Assembly (NCBI RefSeq): GCF_011493005.1
Contig: NZ_CP049156.1
Coordinates: forward strand, 186,001 to 250,000
Source: Caballeronia sp. SBC1
Lineage (GTDB): Bacteria > Pseudomonadota > Gammaproteobacteria > Burkholderiales > Burkholderiaceae
Direction: 5' to 3'
Length of the DNA stretch: 64,000 bases
Below the pieces are notes generated by a model that saw only the letters and a list, made by a program, of their open reading frames with translations, had not been told where the DNA came from and searched no databases. This document shows, piece after piece, positions 8,586 to 16,752 of the stretch (positions are counted from its first letter, which is position 1; each line of letters opens with the position of its first letter). Position numbers and translations under genes: made by a program.

Positions 8586-9596
8586 ATGACGATGCTTTTC
8601 CTGCAACTCGCGGTCATGCTCGTGGTGATCCTGGCGGCGTCGGAACTCTTCACCAACGCGCTCGAACATCTCGGCGAAAAGCTCGGCATCTCCGAAGGGG
8701 TTACCGGTTCGCTGTTCGCGGCTATCGGCACGGCGCTGCCGGAAACCACGGTGCCGATCATCGCGTTGATGGGCGGCACGGCGAGCCGCGCGGTGAACGA
8801 GGAAATCGGCGTGGGCGCGATCCTCGGCGCGCCGTTGATGCTTGCCACGTTGTCGACGTGCCTGATGGCCGTCGCCGTGCTCAAGACGCGCGGCCTCAAG
8901 GGGGTCGTCGCGCCCGAACATAGCGGTTTCACCCGCGATCTCAACTTCTTCCTGTGTGCTTTCCTGATTGCCGCCGGCGCCATGTTCGTGCCGCATCACG
9001 CATGGGAAGTCCGCGCGTTATTTGCTGTGGGATTGGTCGGTGTGTATGTCGCGTATGTGATCACGACGTTCCGCGCGTCCGCCAATCTTGTTGAGAAGGG
9101 CCATGGCACTGAAGCGCCCGAACGGCTGCTGATCTCGCGCTTCGGGTTGCCTACTTCGCTCGCGACCATCGTGCTGCAGATGGTTCTGGGCACGGCGCTG
9201 CTGGTTGGTGGTGCGAAGGGGTTTATCGCCGGCGTGGAAGGCGTCTCGCATGTGCTGGGGATATCGGCGCTGCTGCTTTCGCTGATCATCATTCCGATCG
9301 CGACTGAGCTGCCCGAGAAGGTCAATAGCATCATCTGGGCGCGACGCGGCAAGGACACGCTGGCGTTCGGCAACATCACCGGCGCGATGGTTTTCCAGGG
9401 CACGCTGCTGCCGGGTATCGGCATCATGCTGACGCCTTGGGAGCCGCGCGTGGAGGTGATGACGGGCGTTTTCATCACGCTCGCGGCAGCGGCGTGGCTG
9501 CGCTTGAACGCGAAGAAGGGTGGGATCGTGCTGTGGGCGCTCCTGGTGAACGGCGGGCTTTATGCTCTGTATCTGCTGCTGACGCTGGGACGCTAA
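8586..9596 (+). CDS. CaCA-family cation antiporter (sodium/calcium exchanger-like)
   Basis: 336-aa integral membrane protein with two homologous halves, each with an alpha-repeat-like motif: GSLFAAIGTALPETTVPIIAL in the first half and LLLSLIIIPIATELPEKVNSI in the second. These carry the acidic residues used for cation binding. About 10 hydrophobic segments are visible. I chose the ATG at 8586 because GAGGTG lies just upstream; an upstream frame extension from 8547 lacks a ribosome site. The Mn2+ riboswitch in its leader suggests Mn2+ (or Ca2+) export; the substrate is inferred from the riboswitch, not from the protein itself. Confidence 0.9.
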   Translation: MTMLFLQLAVMLVVILAASELFTNALEHLGEKLGISEGVTGSLFAAIGTALPETTVPIIALMGGTASRAVNEEIGVGAILGAPLMLATLSTCLMAVAVLKTRGLKGVVAPEHSGFTRDLNFFLCAFLIAAGAMFVPHHAWEVRALFAVGLVGVYVAYVITTFRASANLVEKGHGTEAPERLLISRFGLPTSLATIVLQMVLGTALLVGGAKGFIAGVEGVSHVLGISALLLSLIIIPIATELPEKVNSIIWARRGKDTLAFGNITGAMVFQGTLLPGIGIMLTPWEPRVEVMTGVFITLAAAAWLRLNAKKGGIVLWALLVNGGLYALYLLLTLGR

Positions 9597-9605
9597 GCCC
9601 ATAAG

Positions 9606-9641
9606 AAAACACCCCGGAAGCACGCAAGTGCCCGGGGTGTT
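9606..9641 (+). terminator. Terminator after the antiporter gene
   Basis: Stem AACACCCCGG (9608-9617) with CCGGGGTGTT (9632-9641), enclosing a small GCAC/GTGC hairpin, starts about 10 nt after the antiporter stop codon. The A-rich 5' side means it could also act on the minus strand. Confidence 0.8.
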
Positions 9642-9739
9642 GAAGCAGCCATCCGCGCTAAGCGCGCGGTTTTTGTTGTTGTCTTTGCAGAGTCAGCGTT
9701 ACAGTCAGGCGGTGTTCCGGCCTTGTCTCACTCTCGCGG

Positions 9740-10039
9740 TCAGAACTTGGCGGCCTGGTGATACTTGCTGGCCGCCTGGACCTTCTTCATCGCCGAGCTG
9801 TATTCAATCTGCAATTCCGATTGCGTTGTCTTCGCGTCGGCGGCAATGGCGGCATCGATTGCCTGGATCCTGTTGATCACCTCTATTGCCGTAGCGTCTT
9901 GTTCCGGCGTCAACTCCATGAAAAGCGGGGTCCGCTCTTCAGTCAGACGGGCGGCTTCCTGCCAGTCCGCCATGGCCGCCGCATGCTGGATCGCGAGCGT
10001 CAACCCCAGCAAGCGGTCGATCAAACTGTTCTGTTCCAT
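9740..10039 (-). CDS. fliT: Flagellar export chaperone FliT
   Basis: 99-aa mostly helical protein (MEQNSLIDRLLGLTLAIQHA...) matching FliT in length and position directly after fliD. FliT binds the filament-cap protein FliD and the export ATPase complex in the cytoplasm, and in enterics it also binds FlhDC. It follows fliD by 20 nt and is probably co-transcribed with it. The FlhDC-binding role is notable because flhDC is not found in this cluster. Confidence 0.85.
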   Translation of the reverse strand: MEQNSLIDRLLGLTLAIQHAAAMADWQEAARLTEERTPLFMELTPEQDATAIEVINRIQAIDAAIAADAKTTQSELQIEYSSAMKKVQAASKYHQAAKF

Positions 10040-10059
10040 GTCGATTTATCCTCGCGCGA

Positions 10060-11625
10060 TCAGCTGTTGTTGGCCGATGCCAGCGCGCCCGCGCTATTTG
10101 CGCCGCCGAACAATTGCGTGAGGTATTGCGCGTTGTTGTTCATCGTCGCCATCAGTGTGTTGAGCGCCGTGAACTCCGCCTGGTACTGGCTCGTGAGCTG
10201 CGCCGTGTAGGCGGTCAAGGCGGTTTGCTGCGTCGTGATGCTCGTCAAGTCGGTGTTCACCGCACTCTGGCTGTTCGCAACCAAGCCGCCCGTGGCCAGG
10301 AACGAGTTAAGGCTGGTCGTCATCTGCGCAGCCACGCCAGTGGTCGAATTGAACAGAGCCGCCACCCCCGACGGGTTGCTTTGGAGCGCAGCGGCGAGCT
10401 GAGTGGCGTTGACCACCAGTGAGCCTGCTGGCTGCGTCGAGGTGGCTTGTCCCTGCAGCGTGATCCCGATCGATCCCAGGGAGATTGTCGAATTTCCGTT
10501 CTTCACGCCGCTGTCAATAATGCCTGCCAGCGTGTTCTGGATAGTCGTGAGCATCGGGTTCGTGGCCAGGACGCCGCCTTGCGTACTCGCTGCCGCCGAG
10601 TTGTCGTTGCCCACCTGGCCGTAGGTGGTGACCAGCGTGTTGTAGAGGCTGACGAAGTTGTTGATCGCGGTGGATGCGGACGAAGTGTCCTGTGCCACGG
10701 TCAGCGTCTGCGCGGTGCCGGCCGGCGTGCCGATTGCGGCAGCCGTGAGGTTCAGCGTGACACCCTGAAGCGCGGAGGTCACCGTGTTGGTGGAACTTGT
10801 CGCTGCTGTCCCGTCGATCGTGAACGCGGCGTCTTGTGCGGCCGCGGTTTGCGTCCACGCGCCCGTGCTCACTGCTGACGTGATGGTCGATGCAGCCCCA
10901 CCGGTGCCGGCGGTGGACGTAACGCCGAGGCTGGACAGCCCGGCATCGTTCGCCACGCCGGTAACCCCCACGCTAATCGTATTCGATGCACCCGTGGTCG
11001 ACGAGCGCAAGACCAGATGCGCCCCGTCCGTGCCGGTAACGACCGTGGCCGAGACGCCCGGATTGTTCGACGCCGAGTTGATCGCGCTGGCAATGCCGCT
11101 GATCGTATTGTTCGACGACGTGATGGCGATGCTCATCGACTGGCTGCCGACCGAGATGTTCATCGTGCCGGTACCGAGCGCCGTCGTGCTGCCGAACGCC
11201 GCCGATGAGAGTGTTTGCGAGCTGGCGACTTGCGTGACCGCAACAGAATAGGAGCCCGCCGACGCAGTGCTGGCAGCCGTTGCCGTCAGTCCGGTACCGC
11301 TCGCGGTCGCGGTGAACTGGCCGAGAGCGGTACCGTTCGATAGTGAAGCAATGCCGGCCTGCAACGCGGACAGTGCCGCTTGCAACGCGCCGATCGCTGA
11401 AAGTTGAGTGTTGTCGTTCGTCTGTTGTGCGGAGAGCGTGGCCGTCTGGCCCGCCACCTTCGCGTTGACGAGGCTCGTGACCAGCGACGAGACATCCAGC
11501 GACGAATTGCCCGTGGAACCGCTGATGATGGATTGCGCGGCCGCTTGTTCGGCTGCCTGGGTAGCGGCTATGGTGGCGGCTGCTGAGGCCGCGGCCGAAC
11601 TGGAAGCGCTGGAAATCGTCGACAT
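10060..11625 (-). CDS. fliD: Flagellar hook-associated protein 2 (filament cap)
   Basis: 521-aa filament cap. The N-terminal FliD domain contains LDVSSLVTSLVNAKVAGQT (about 44-62), and the C-terminal domain has INNFVSLYNTLVTTY and the terminal coiled coil ending YLTQLFGG. Composition is very Ala/Ser/Thr rich, as is common for Burkholderia FliD. The first ~35 residues are an unusual Ala/Ser/Gln-rich extension before the conserved start of the family, so an internal start is possible but none is better placed. Upstream of fliT and downstream of fliC; transcription toward fliT. Confidence 0.93.
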   Translation of the reverse strand: MSTISSASSSAAASAAATIAATQAAEQAAAQSIISGSTGNSSLDVSSLVTSLVNAKVAGQTATLSAQQTNDNTQLSAIGALQAALSALQAGIASLSNGTALGQFTATASGTGLTATAASTASAGSYSVAVTQVASSQTLSSAAFGSTTALGTGTMNISVGSQSMSIAITSSNNTISGIASAINSASNNPGVSATVVTGTDGAHLVLRSSTTGASNTISVGVTGVANDAGLSSLGVTSTAGTGGAASTITSAVSTGAWTQTAAAQDAAFTIDGTAATSSTNTVTSALQGVTLNLTAAAIGTPAGTAQTLTVAQDTSSASTAINNFVSLYNTLVTTYGQVGNDNSAAASTQGGVLATNPMLTTIQNTLAGIIDSGVKNGNSTISLGSIGITLQGQATSTQPAGSLVVNATQLAAALQSNPSGVAALFNSTTGVAAQMTTSLNSFLATGGLVANSQSAVNTDLTSITTQQTALTAYTAQLTSQYQAEFTALNTLMATMNNNAQYLTQLFGGANSAGALASANNS

Positions 11626-11688
11626 TGAGATGCTCCGTACGTCGGTTTTGCTTTCGAGCCTGAATGATAAACGTTTGTAAAACGTGTA

Positions 11689-11741
11689 GGGGAGGCAAGC
11701 CTCCCCGGAAAACGCATCTGGCAGACGCGTCTTGCGATGCG
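11689..11741 (-). terminator. Terminator region downstream of fliC
   Basis: Two structures lie between fliC and fliD: CGCATC/GATGCG arms (11713-11718 and 11736-11741) around the palindrome AGACGCGTCT, and a perfect 8-bp hairpin GGGGAGGC-AA-GCCTCCCC (11689-11706), which on the minus strand is followed by TACACGTTTT. They probably separate the abundant fliC message from fliD. Confidence 0.7.
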
Positions 11742-11764
11742 CCTGCCATTACTGCTTGAGGCTA

Positions 11765-13279
11765 TTACTGGAGAAGCTTCAGAACTTGCTGCGGCAACGA
11801 GTTAGCTTGTGCCAGAACCGAGATACCGGCTTGTTGCAGCACTTGAGCCTTGCTCAGGTTAGCCGTTTCCTGTGCGAAGTCGGCGTCCGTGATTTGCGAC
11901 TGTGCGCCGGCCAAGTCGGTCGATTGCGCTTGCTGTGCCGAGGACAGCGACGTGAACCGGTTTTGAGCCGCACCCAGGGTTGCCTGGATGTTATTCACCG
12001 TGGCGAGTGCGTTGTCGATCGATTCCATTGCAGCGTTCGCGCCAGACGTCGTGCTGACGTTGATGTTGGCAACATCCGACGGCACGTTGGCGGCATTGGT
12101 CGACGTGATTGCGGCGACAGATGCCAGACCCTGGGTCGTGGCGGCAGTCGTTGCCGTGCCGATGGTTCCAGCCAGGGTGAAGGAGGCAGCCGTGGTGGCC
12201 GTGGCGGCGGTAACCGTACCGATTGCCGAAAGTGCTCCTGCGCTCAGTGCATTGCCGTTTTGATCGGCGAAAGTGAAGCCGCCTGAGCCGTTCGAGGTCA
12301 CGTTGACCGACGTGATGGTCGCGCCTGATTCACCCGCGGCGACGAAGCCACCCGTGCTCGTAAGGCTGAGCCCGGTGATCGTACCCAGCGACGTGCCTGA
12401 GGCGACGGACGTGGTCGTGTTGTTGGCCGAGTTCGCGGCATTGAGGGCGGTAACCGACGACGACGTAGCTGCCGTGGCTGCTGCCGGCACGCTGGTCATG
12501 GTGCCCAGTGCGCCAGTCGCTGCGACGTTCAGGGCCAAAGCCGTGCCCGTGCCGGTGGTAGACGTGGCCGCGCCGAACAGTGCCGTCGATGCAGCGGAGG
12601 ACAATGCCTGGTTGTTCTGGTCGGTGAACGTGAAGCCGCCGTTACCATCAGAAAGAACGTTGATCGTCGTGATAGCCGGTGTGGCTGTGCCGGTCGTCGC
12701 TGCACCGGCGGAGGTGAGGCTCAGGCCCGTCAACGTTCCGACCGTCGCGCCCTTGGTCACAAGACCCGTACCCATGCTCGCGGCCGAAAGGCTTTGCGAC
12801 AGGTTCAGGTTGATGGTCTGGCCCACGTTCGCGCCGATCTGGAAGCTCACGTTACCTGCCGAGCCGTCCAGAACGTTCTTGCCGTTGTACGTCGTTTGCG
12901 ACGCCACGCGGTTCACTTCAGCGATTTGCTGGGCAACTTCTTGTTGCAGTGCTGCCTGGTCGCTCGACGAGAGCGAGCCGCTCGACGCCTGAACAGCCAG
13001 CGTACGAATGGTTTGCAGGCTCGACGTGATCTGCGCCAGACCGCTCGATGCCGTCTGGATCATCGAAACGCCGTCGTTCGCGTTCGAAACGCCTTGGTTC
13101 AAGCCGTTGATCTGCGTTTGCATACGGTTCGAGATCGCGAGACCGGCTGCATCGTCCGCTGCACTGTTGATCCGCTTACCGGACGACAGGCGCGTGATGG
13201 CCTGCGACAGCGCGCTTTGCGACGTGTTCAGGTTTTGCTGAGCGACCAGCGAGTTGATATTGCTATTGATACCAAGCAT
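11765..13279 (-). CDS. fliC: Flagellin
   Basis: 504-aa flagellin, the filament subunit exported by the flagellar type III system. The conserved N-terminal D0/D1 (MLGINSNINSLVAQQNL, LSSGKRINSAADDAAGLAI, residues 1-140) and C-terminal D1/D0 (about 405-504, ending LPQQVLKLLQ) are intact. The central Thr/Ala/Gly-rich variable region holds a tandem internal duplication (about residues 177-285 and 295-395; see repeat entry), which makes it longer than typical ~385-aa Burkholderia flagellins. A good ribosome site (AGGAG) precedes the ATG, and a sigma-28 promoter lies ~100 nt upstream. Confidence 0.96.
   Translation of the reverse strand: MLGINSNINSLVAQQNLNTSQSALSQAITRLSSGKRINSAADDAAGLAISNRMQTQINGLNQGVSNANDGVSMIQTASSGLAQITSSLQTIRTLAVQASSGSLSSSDQAALQQEVAQQIAEVNRVASQTTYNGKNVLDGSAGNVSFQIGANVGQTINLNLSQSLSAASMGTGLVTKGATVGTLTGLSLTSAGAATTGTATPAITTINVLSDGNGGFTFTDQNNQALSSAASTALFGAATSTTGTGTALALNVAATGALGTMTSVPAAATAATSSSVTALNAANSANNTTTSVASGTSLGTITGLSLTSTGGFVAAGESGATITSVNVTSNGSGGFTFADQNGNALSAGALSAIGTVTAATATTAASFTLAGTIGTATTAATTQGLASVAAITSTNAANVPSDVANINVSTTSGANAAMESIDNALATVNNIQATLGAAQNRFTSLSSAQQAQSTDLAGAQSQITDADFAQETANLSKAQVLQQAGISVLAQANSLPQQVLKLLQ
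12095..12751 (-). repeat. Internal duplication in the flagellin variable domain
   Basis: Two protein-level repeats offset by ~118 residues. Copy 1 has GTLTGLSLTS (181-190) and GGFTFTDQNNQAL (214-226). Copy 2 has GTITGLSLTS (299-308) and GGFTFADQNGNAL (333-345). This suggests a duplicated D2-type module of the surface-exposed domain. Confidence 0.8.
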
Positions 13280-13379
13280 TTGGATTTCTCCTGAAAGAAC
13301 TAAAAGGGCTGTTTTGGCTACTACTGCACGGTCCTGTTGCCTGGCGGTTCCGAGCGAGGTAGCCGGCCGCCTACTTGGG

Positions 13380-13406
13380 TTAGCGGCTCATGAAAAAAAA
13401 ACTTGA
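13380..13406 (-). promoter_or_regulatory. Sigma-28 (FliA) promoter of fliC
   Basis: On the minus strand: TCAAGTTT, exactly 11 bp, GCCGCTAA, against the consensus TAAAGTTT-N11-GCCGATAA (14 of 16 positions match). It lies about 100 nt upstream of the fliC ATG. Confidence 0.88.
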
Positions 13407-13529
13407 GGACTTAGGTAAGGATTTGTAGGGGGAATAACGGTCGGCGCGCTGCCTGCGGGTAAAAGGATTCGCAGGTATTCTTTTTCGAACGGTTATTAGG
13501 TGTTTGTCCACAACAGCCCGGGAGCAACC

Positions 13530-14477
13530 ATGCAGCACCGCACTATCGGTACGTCGGACCTCAAAGTCGCGCCGCTCGTTTTCGGCGGAAATGTATTCGG
13601 CTGGACCGCCGACGAACGTACGTCGTTCTCCATCCTCGACGCCTTCGTCGACCACGGACTTAATTTCATCGATACCGCCGACGTCTATTCAGCCTGGGTC
13701 GAGGGCCACCAGGGCGGCGAGTCGGAGACGATCATTGGCAAGTGGCTCAAGGAAAGCGGCAAGCGCGACAAGATCGTGCTGGCAACCAAGGTCGGCATGC
13801 TGAGCACGCGGACGGGGCTCTCGGCGGCGAATATTGAGGCGGCCGTTAACGACTCGCTGAAACGCCTGAAGACGGATTACATCGACGTCTACTTTTCGCA
13901 TCTGGACGACGACAAAACGCCGCTCCTGGACACGCTCGGCGCGTACCAAAAACTGATTACGGCGGGAAAAGTGCGCGTGATTGGTGCGTCGAATTACACC
14001 GGCGAACGGGTGGAAGAGGCGCTGAAGATATCGGCGAAAGAGGGTATTGCCGGTTATCAGGTGCTTCAGCCTGAATACAATCTCTATGATCGCGCAGGTT
14101 ATGAAAATGATCTGGAACCGGTTATTAAGGCGCACAAGTTGTCAGTTGTGACGTATTACAGCCTGGCGAGCGGTTTTTTGAGTGGAAAATACCGATCCAA
14201 AGCCGATACCGAGAACAGTGCCCGCGGCGCGAAAGTGTCGGGTTATCTGAACGAGCGGGGCTTGAGAATTGTTGATGCGCTGGTTAAAGTGTCAGATCGT
14301 CATGACACGGAGCCGGCGGCAGTCGCTCTTGCATGGCTGATCGCACGGCCGGGTGTAACGGCGCCGATTGCGAGCGCGACATCGGTCAAGCAGCTCGAAA
14401 CGCTTGCCCACGCGACCCGGATTACTTTGTCGCCTGAAGACGTCGCACTCCTCGACGAAGCCAGCAATCCGCACTGA
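13530..14477 (+). CDS. Aldo/keto reductase
   Basis: 315-aa NADPH-dependent aldo/keto reductase with the (beta/alpha)8 family signatures: FIDTADVYSAW (catalytic Asp and Tyr), LATKVG (Lys) and YFSHLDDD (His) form the AKR tetrad, and the C-terminal PIASATSVKQLE binds the cofactor phosphate. It starts at the ATG at 13530, preceded by GGGAGCA. It resembles the YajO/general-stress AKR groups. A stand-alone gene between fliC and rpsU; physiological substrate unknown. Confidence 0.92.
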   Translation: MQHRTIGTSDLKVAPLVFGGNVFGWTADERTSFSILDAFVDHGLNFIDTADVYSAWVEGHQGGESETIIGKWLKESGKRDKIVLATKVGMLSTRTGLSAANIEAAVNDSLKRLKTDYIDVYFSHLDDDKTPLLDTLGAYQKLITAGKVRVIGASNYTGERVEEALKISAKEGIAGYQVLQPEYNLYDRAGYENDLEPVIKAHKLSVVTYYSLASGFLSGKYRSKADTENSARGAKVSGYLNERGLRIVDALVKVSDRHDTEPAAVALAWLIARPGVTAPIASATSVKQLETLAHATRITLSPEDVALLDEASNPH

Positions 14478-14829
14478 AATCGCCAAAAAACGCGCGCGTT
14501 CATGGGGTTGCAACCCCGCAAATAGGCGCTGCGGGGTTGGCGACTGGGCGACGATCTGATAACATCTCGCCCGAATCGAGATTTTTGCCCGATGGCGCAG
14601 CTATTTTTAAGCGACGCCGGGCGGCCCGAAGTGCGCTGTTCGTTTTCAACAGACTGCGCATGCCGTGATCGGCGGTGAAATCCCACCTCTCTCTTTTCCG
14701 GCCTCCGTGGCCGCTTTGCTCGTGTCCGCTGTTGTTGGGTGGACGATCGGAGTGCCGGCGCGCGGCGTTGCCTTGAAGGTTACGCTTCGCCGCGCAGTCA
14801 GAAAAACGTATCAGCGATTTAGGACATCC
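14478..14829. other. Intergenic region ahead of rpsU
   Basis: About 350 bp without a convincing gene. A frame fused to rpsU can be read from 14665, but it has no family resemblance upstream of the S21 start. The inverted arms TTGCAACCCCGC/GCGGGGTTGGC (14513-14541) form a GC-rich hairpin that may terminate the aldo/keto reductase message. The rpsU promoter must also be here; not pinpointed. Confidence 0.5.
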
Positions 14830-15042
14830 ATGACCACTATTGTTTTGAAAGAAAACGAGCCGTTCGACGTCGCGATCCGTCGCTTTCGCCGGACCATCGA
14901 AAAGAACGGCCTGATCGCCGAACTTCGCGAACGTCAGTCGTACGAAAAGCCGACAACGGCACGCAAGCGCAAGAAGGCGGCAGCAGTCAGCCGTCTGCGT
15001 AAGCGTCTGCGCAGCCAGATGCTGCCCAAGAAGCTTCACTAA
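14830..15042 (+). CDS. rpsU: 30S ribosomal protein S21
   Basis: 70-aa basic protein [19 protein letters not shown]... ending [10 protein letters not shown], a full-length match to the S21 family, a small-subunit protein near the anti-Shine-Dalgarno region. Start is the ATG at 14830; the open frame extends upstream but only this start gives S21. A strong terminator follows. It is separated from dnaG/rpoD, with which it is linked in enterics. Confidence 0.97.
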   Translation: MTTIVLKENEPFDVAIRRFRRTIEKNGLIAELRERQSYEKPTTARKRKKAAAVSRLRKRLRSQMLPKKLH

Positions 15043-15078
15043 GTCTTGGCAGGTCGCAGCCTGATTGATAGGCTGCAC

Positions 15079-15128
15079 CAAGTAAAACGGCGATGCCGCC
15101 CGCAAGGGTTGCATCGCCGTTTTACTTG
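15079..15128 (+). terminator. Strong bidirectional terminator after rpsU
   Basis: Perfect 18-bp stem (15079-15096 pairing with 15111-15128) and a 14-nt loop; the outer part is AAGTAAAA/TTTTACTT, giving U tracts on either strand. Begins 37 nt after the rpsU stop. Confidence 0.9.
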
Positions 15129-15329
15129 TCTGGTCTGATTTGCTGGTTTTGTTACGGCGGGGCTTTATTTCCTGGTTTTTACTTCGGTTCGCGGCTCAGC
15201 TTGTTTGGTGGTCTCGGCTGGACTTCTGTCTTCTACGCCCGGCTGAGCGGACCTTCCTCGTTCTTTTTCGTCGTTATTCCGGCCTCGCAGGCCTTCGCCT
15301 GAGCGCGGGTTATTCCCGTTTATTCGCGC
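15129..15329. other. Short non-coding stretch
   Basis: About 200 bp of T/C-rich plus-strand sequence after the rpsU terminator. Open frames here are low-complexity aromatic-rich strings without a ribosome site, and I see no gene. Confidence 0.5.
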
Positions 15330-15767
15330 CTAGATAAACGCGTGCCGTTCGCCCACGCGGGCCAGGAGCTGCGGCCATTCGTCCACACTGAAATCGTCGT
15401 GGACTTCTTCCAGTTCGATCAGCAACTCGACGATGTCCGGATCGTAGGCATTAACCTCCGACGCATACAGCGCGCGCAACAATGAGCCGTCCTTCGCGTG
15501 CTGGTAGTACGAGATCCCAACGCCTTCGATCTCCGGCTGATACAACTCGTCAGCGATCAGCGAGCCGATAGCGCACTTGCGGCCATTGCCGCTGCGTAGC
15601 CGGCACGAGCCGTTCTCATCTTCTGACACAGCCCGCTGCGTAAGCAGATGGTTGCTCACGCGTTCGTAGATGTCTCTCGCCGTTAACATTGCATTGCTCG
15701 TTGCTTTAACTATTGCGTTGCTCACGCGCGTATTTATTCGTTCGATATAGGCGTGGACGCGCTTCAT
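15330..15767 (-). CDS. Hypothetical protein, paralogue A
   Basis: Up to 145 aa, not recognised. Conserved-looking core: ARDIYERVSNHLL, then CRLRSGNGRKCAIGSLIADELY, then YDPDIVELLIELEEVHDDF and WPQLLARVGERH. It is clearly paralogous to the next upstream gene (15848-16273): shared order C-(A/P)-(I/V)-G-S-(L/F)-I, (A/N)YDP..VELL..L..VHD.F and the terminal W...A..R.F/H. The start is uncertain; M1 at 15767 and M27 at 15689 both lack a strong ribosome site. No signal peptide or membrane segment. Probably small and cytoplasmic. Function unknown. Confidence 0.7.
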   Translation of the reverse strand: MKRVHAYIERINTRVSNAIVKATSNAMLTARDIYERVSNHLLTQRAVSEDENGSCRLRSGNGRKCAIGSLIADELYQPEIEGVGISYYQHAKDGSLLRALYASEVNAYDPDIVELLIELEEVHDDFSVDEWPQLLARVGERHAFI

Positions 15768-15847
15768 TCGTGGGTCACCGCGAGGGGAATCGTTTCAGCA
15801 CCGTGATCGACTCGCGGAGTTCCGCAAAACCCTGCCCAATTCCCCGC

Positions 15848-16273
15848 TCAGGCTGCCGACTTAAGTCGATCCGCCGACAAGTTGAACTGCCGGGCTATGG
15901 ACGCAAAGCGTTCACGCCATTCCCACTTGCCAAACACGTCGTGCACGTTTTGCAGGCAACTGAGCAGCTCGACGGTCGTCGGATCGTAGACGTTGATGTT
16001 CGAGCGCAAGAGCGCGCGCTTCAGCGCAGCCACACCGACGTCCATGTAAGCCGGCACGGTTTCCGGCCCTTTGCCGACGTAGCGAATGGGCACGCCTTCC
16101 ATGGCGGTCATGTAGTCGCGCGCTTTGATGAAGCTGCCGACGGGGCAGCCGCCGCAATAACCGCGATATGCACCGCCACCGTGGGGTAACAACGCTGCAC
16201 GGCCTTGGCCAAACAGATGAAGCACGGCACGGTCGAAGATTTCCTGGTGCGTTAAGAAATTGAGGTTTTTCAT
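15848..16273 (-). CDS. Hypothetical protein, paralogue B
   Basis: 141 aa, not recognised. Starts at the ATG at 16273 (MKNLNFLTHQEIFDRAVLHL), which has GGGGAG just upstream; a longer frame from 16324 lacks a site. It carries a Cys-rich loop YRGYCGGCPVGSFIKARDYM and the NVYDPTTVELLSCLQNVHDVFGKWEW block. It is the tandem paralogue of the gene at 15330-15767, 80 bp away on the same strand. The CGGC pair could bind metal or be redox active, but only one cysteine of this loop aligns with paralogue A. Function unknown. Confidence 0.75.
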   Translation of the reverse strand: MKNLNFLTHQEIFDRAVLHLFGQGRAALLPHGGGAYRGYCGGCPVGSFIKARDYMTAMEGVPIRYVGKGPETVPAYMDVGVAALKRALLRSNINVYDPTTVELLSCLQNVHDVFGKWEWRERFASIARQFNLSADRLKSAA

Positions 16274-16752
16274 TCTGGTTCTCCCCTGCGCCGACAACTG
16301 CGGTGCTTCGTGGGTGTTCATCAACAGCGTTATCAGTATCGGACGCGGACACGGTCGCTATAGCGCGGTTAACCACATAAAACCGCGTCATTTCACCGGT
16401 CTGCCTACTTTGCCGCGACCGTTGGGACCGTCTGAATACGCTTGGTAAGGGGTAGGGAGCGACAGCCGTTTCAGAGCCAGCCGGCTCCCCGAAAAAAGCC
16501 ACTTACAACGTATTTATAGCGGTTATTTCCGGTAAAAAAGTGGCGCTATGTACGGTTGGCCGCAATTTTGACATGACGTCTGACTTCTTGCACAGAGGCA
16601 GAACCCTCGTACAGGCTTTGTAGTAAGGGCTTCAGAGCGTGATTCACCACGCGAATAGGGCTATCGTCAGGATTTTCCCTGACGAGGGCATAAACCGCGA
16701 AAGATGTTGCGAAAACGCAATGTGCGTATCGGAAATCGATGGAGCAAATTGC
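16274..16752. other. Intergenic region upstream of paralogue B
   Basis: About 480 bp with no convincing gene; AT-richer than its surroundings around 16490-16620. Two arms GCCACT/AGTGGC flank the AT-rich part near 16497-16545, possibly a regulatory structure. Promoters for paralogue B probably lie here. Confidence 0.45.

Noticed and set aside
14665..14829. N-terminal extension of ribosomal protein S21
   Set aside because: The upstream 55 codons have no conservation pattern, and S21 starts exactly at [12 protein letters not shown].
15093..15302. Plus-strand 69-aa hydrophobic open frame after rpsU
   Set aside because: Begins inside the rpsU terminator and is aromatic-rich low complexity; not a plausible gene.
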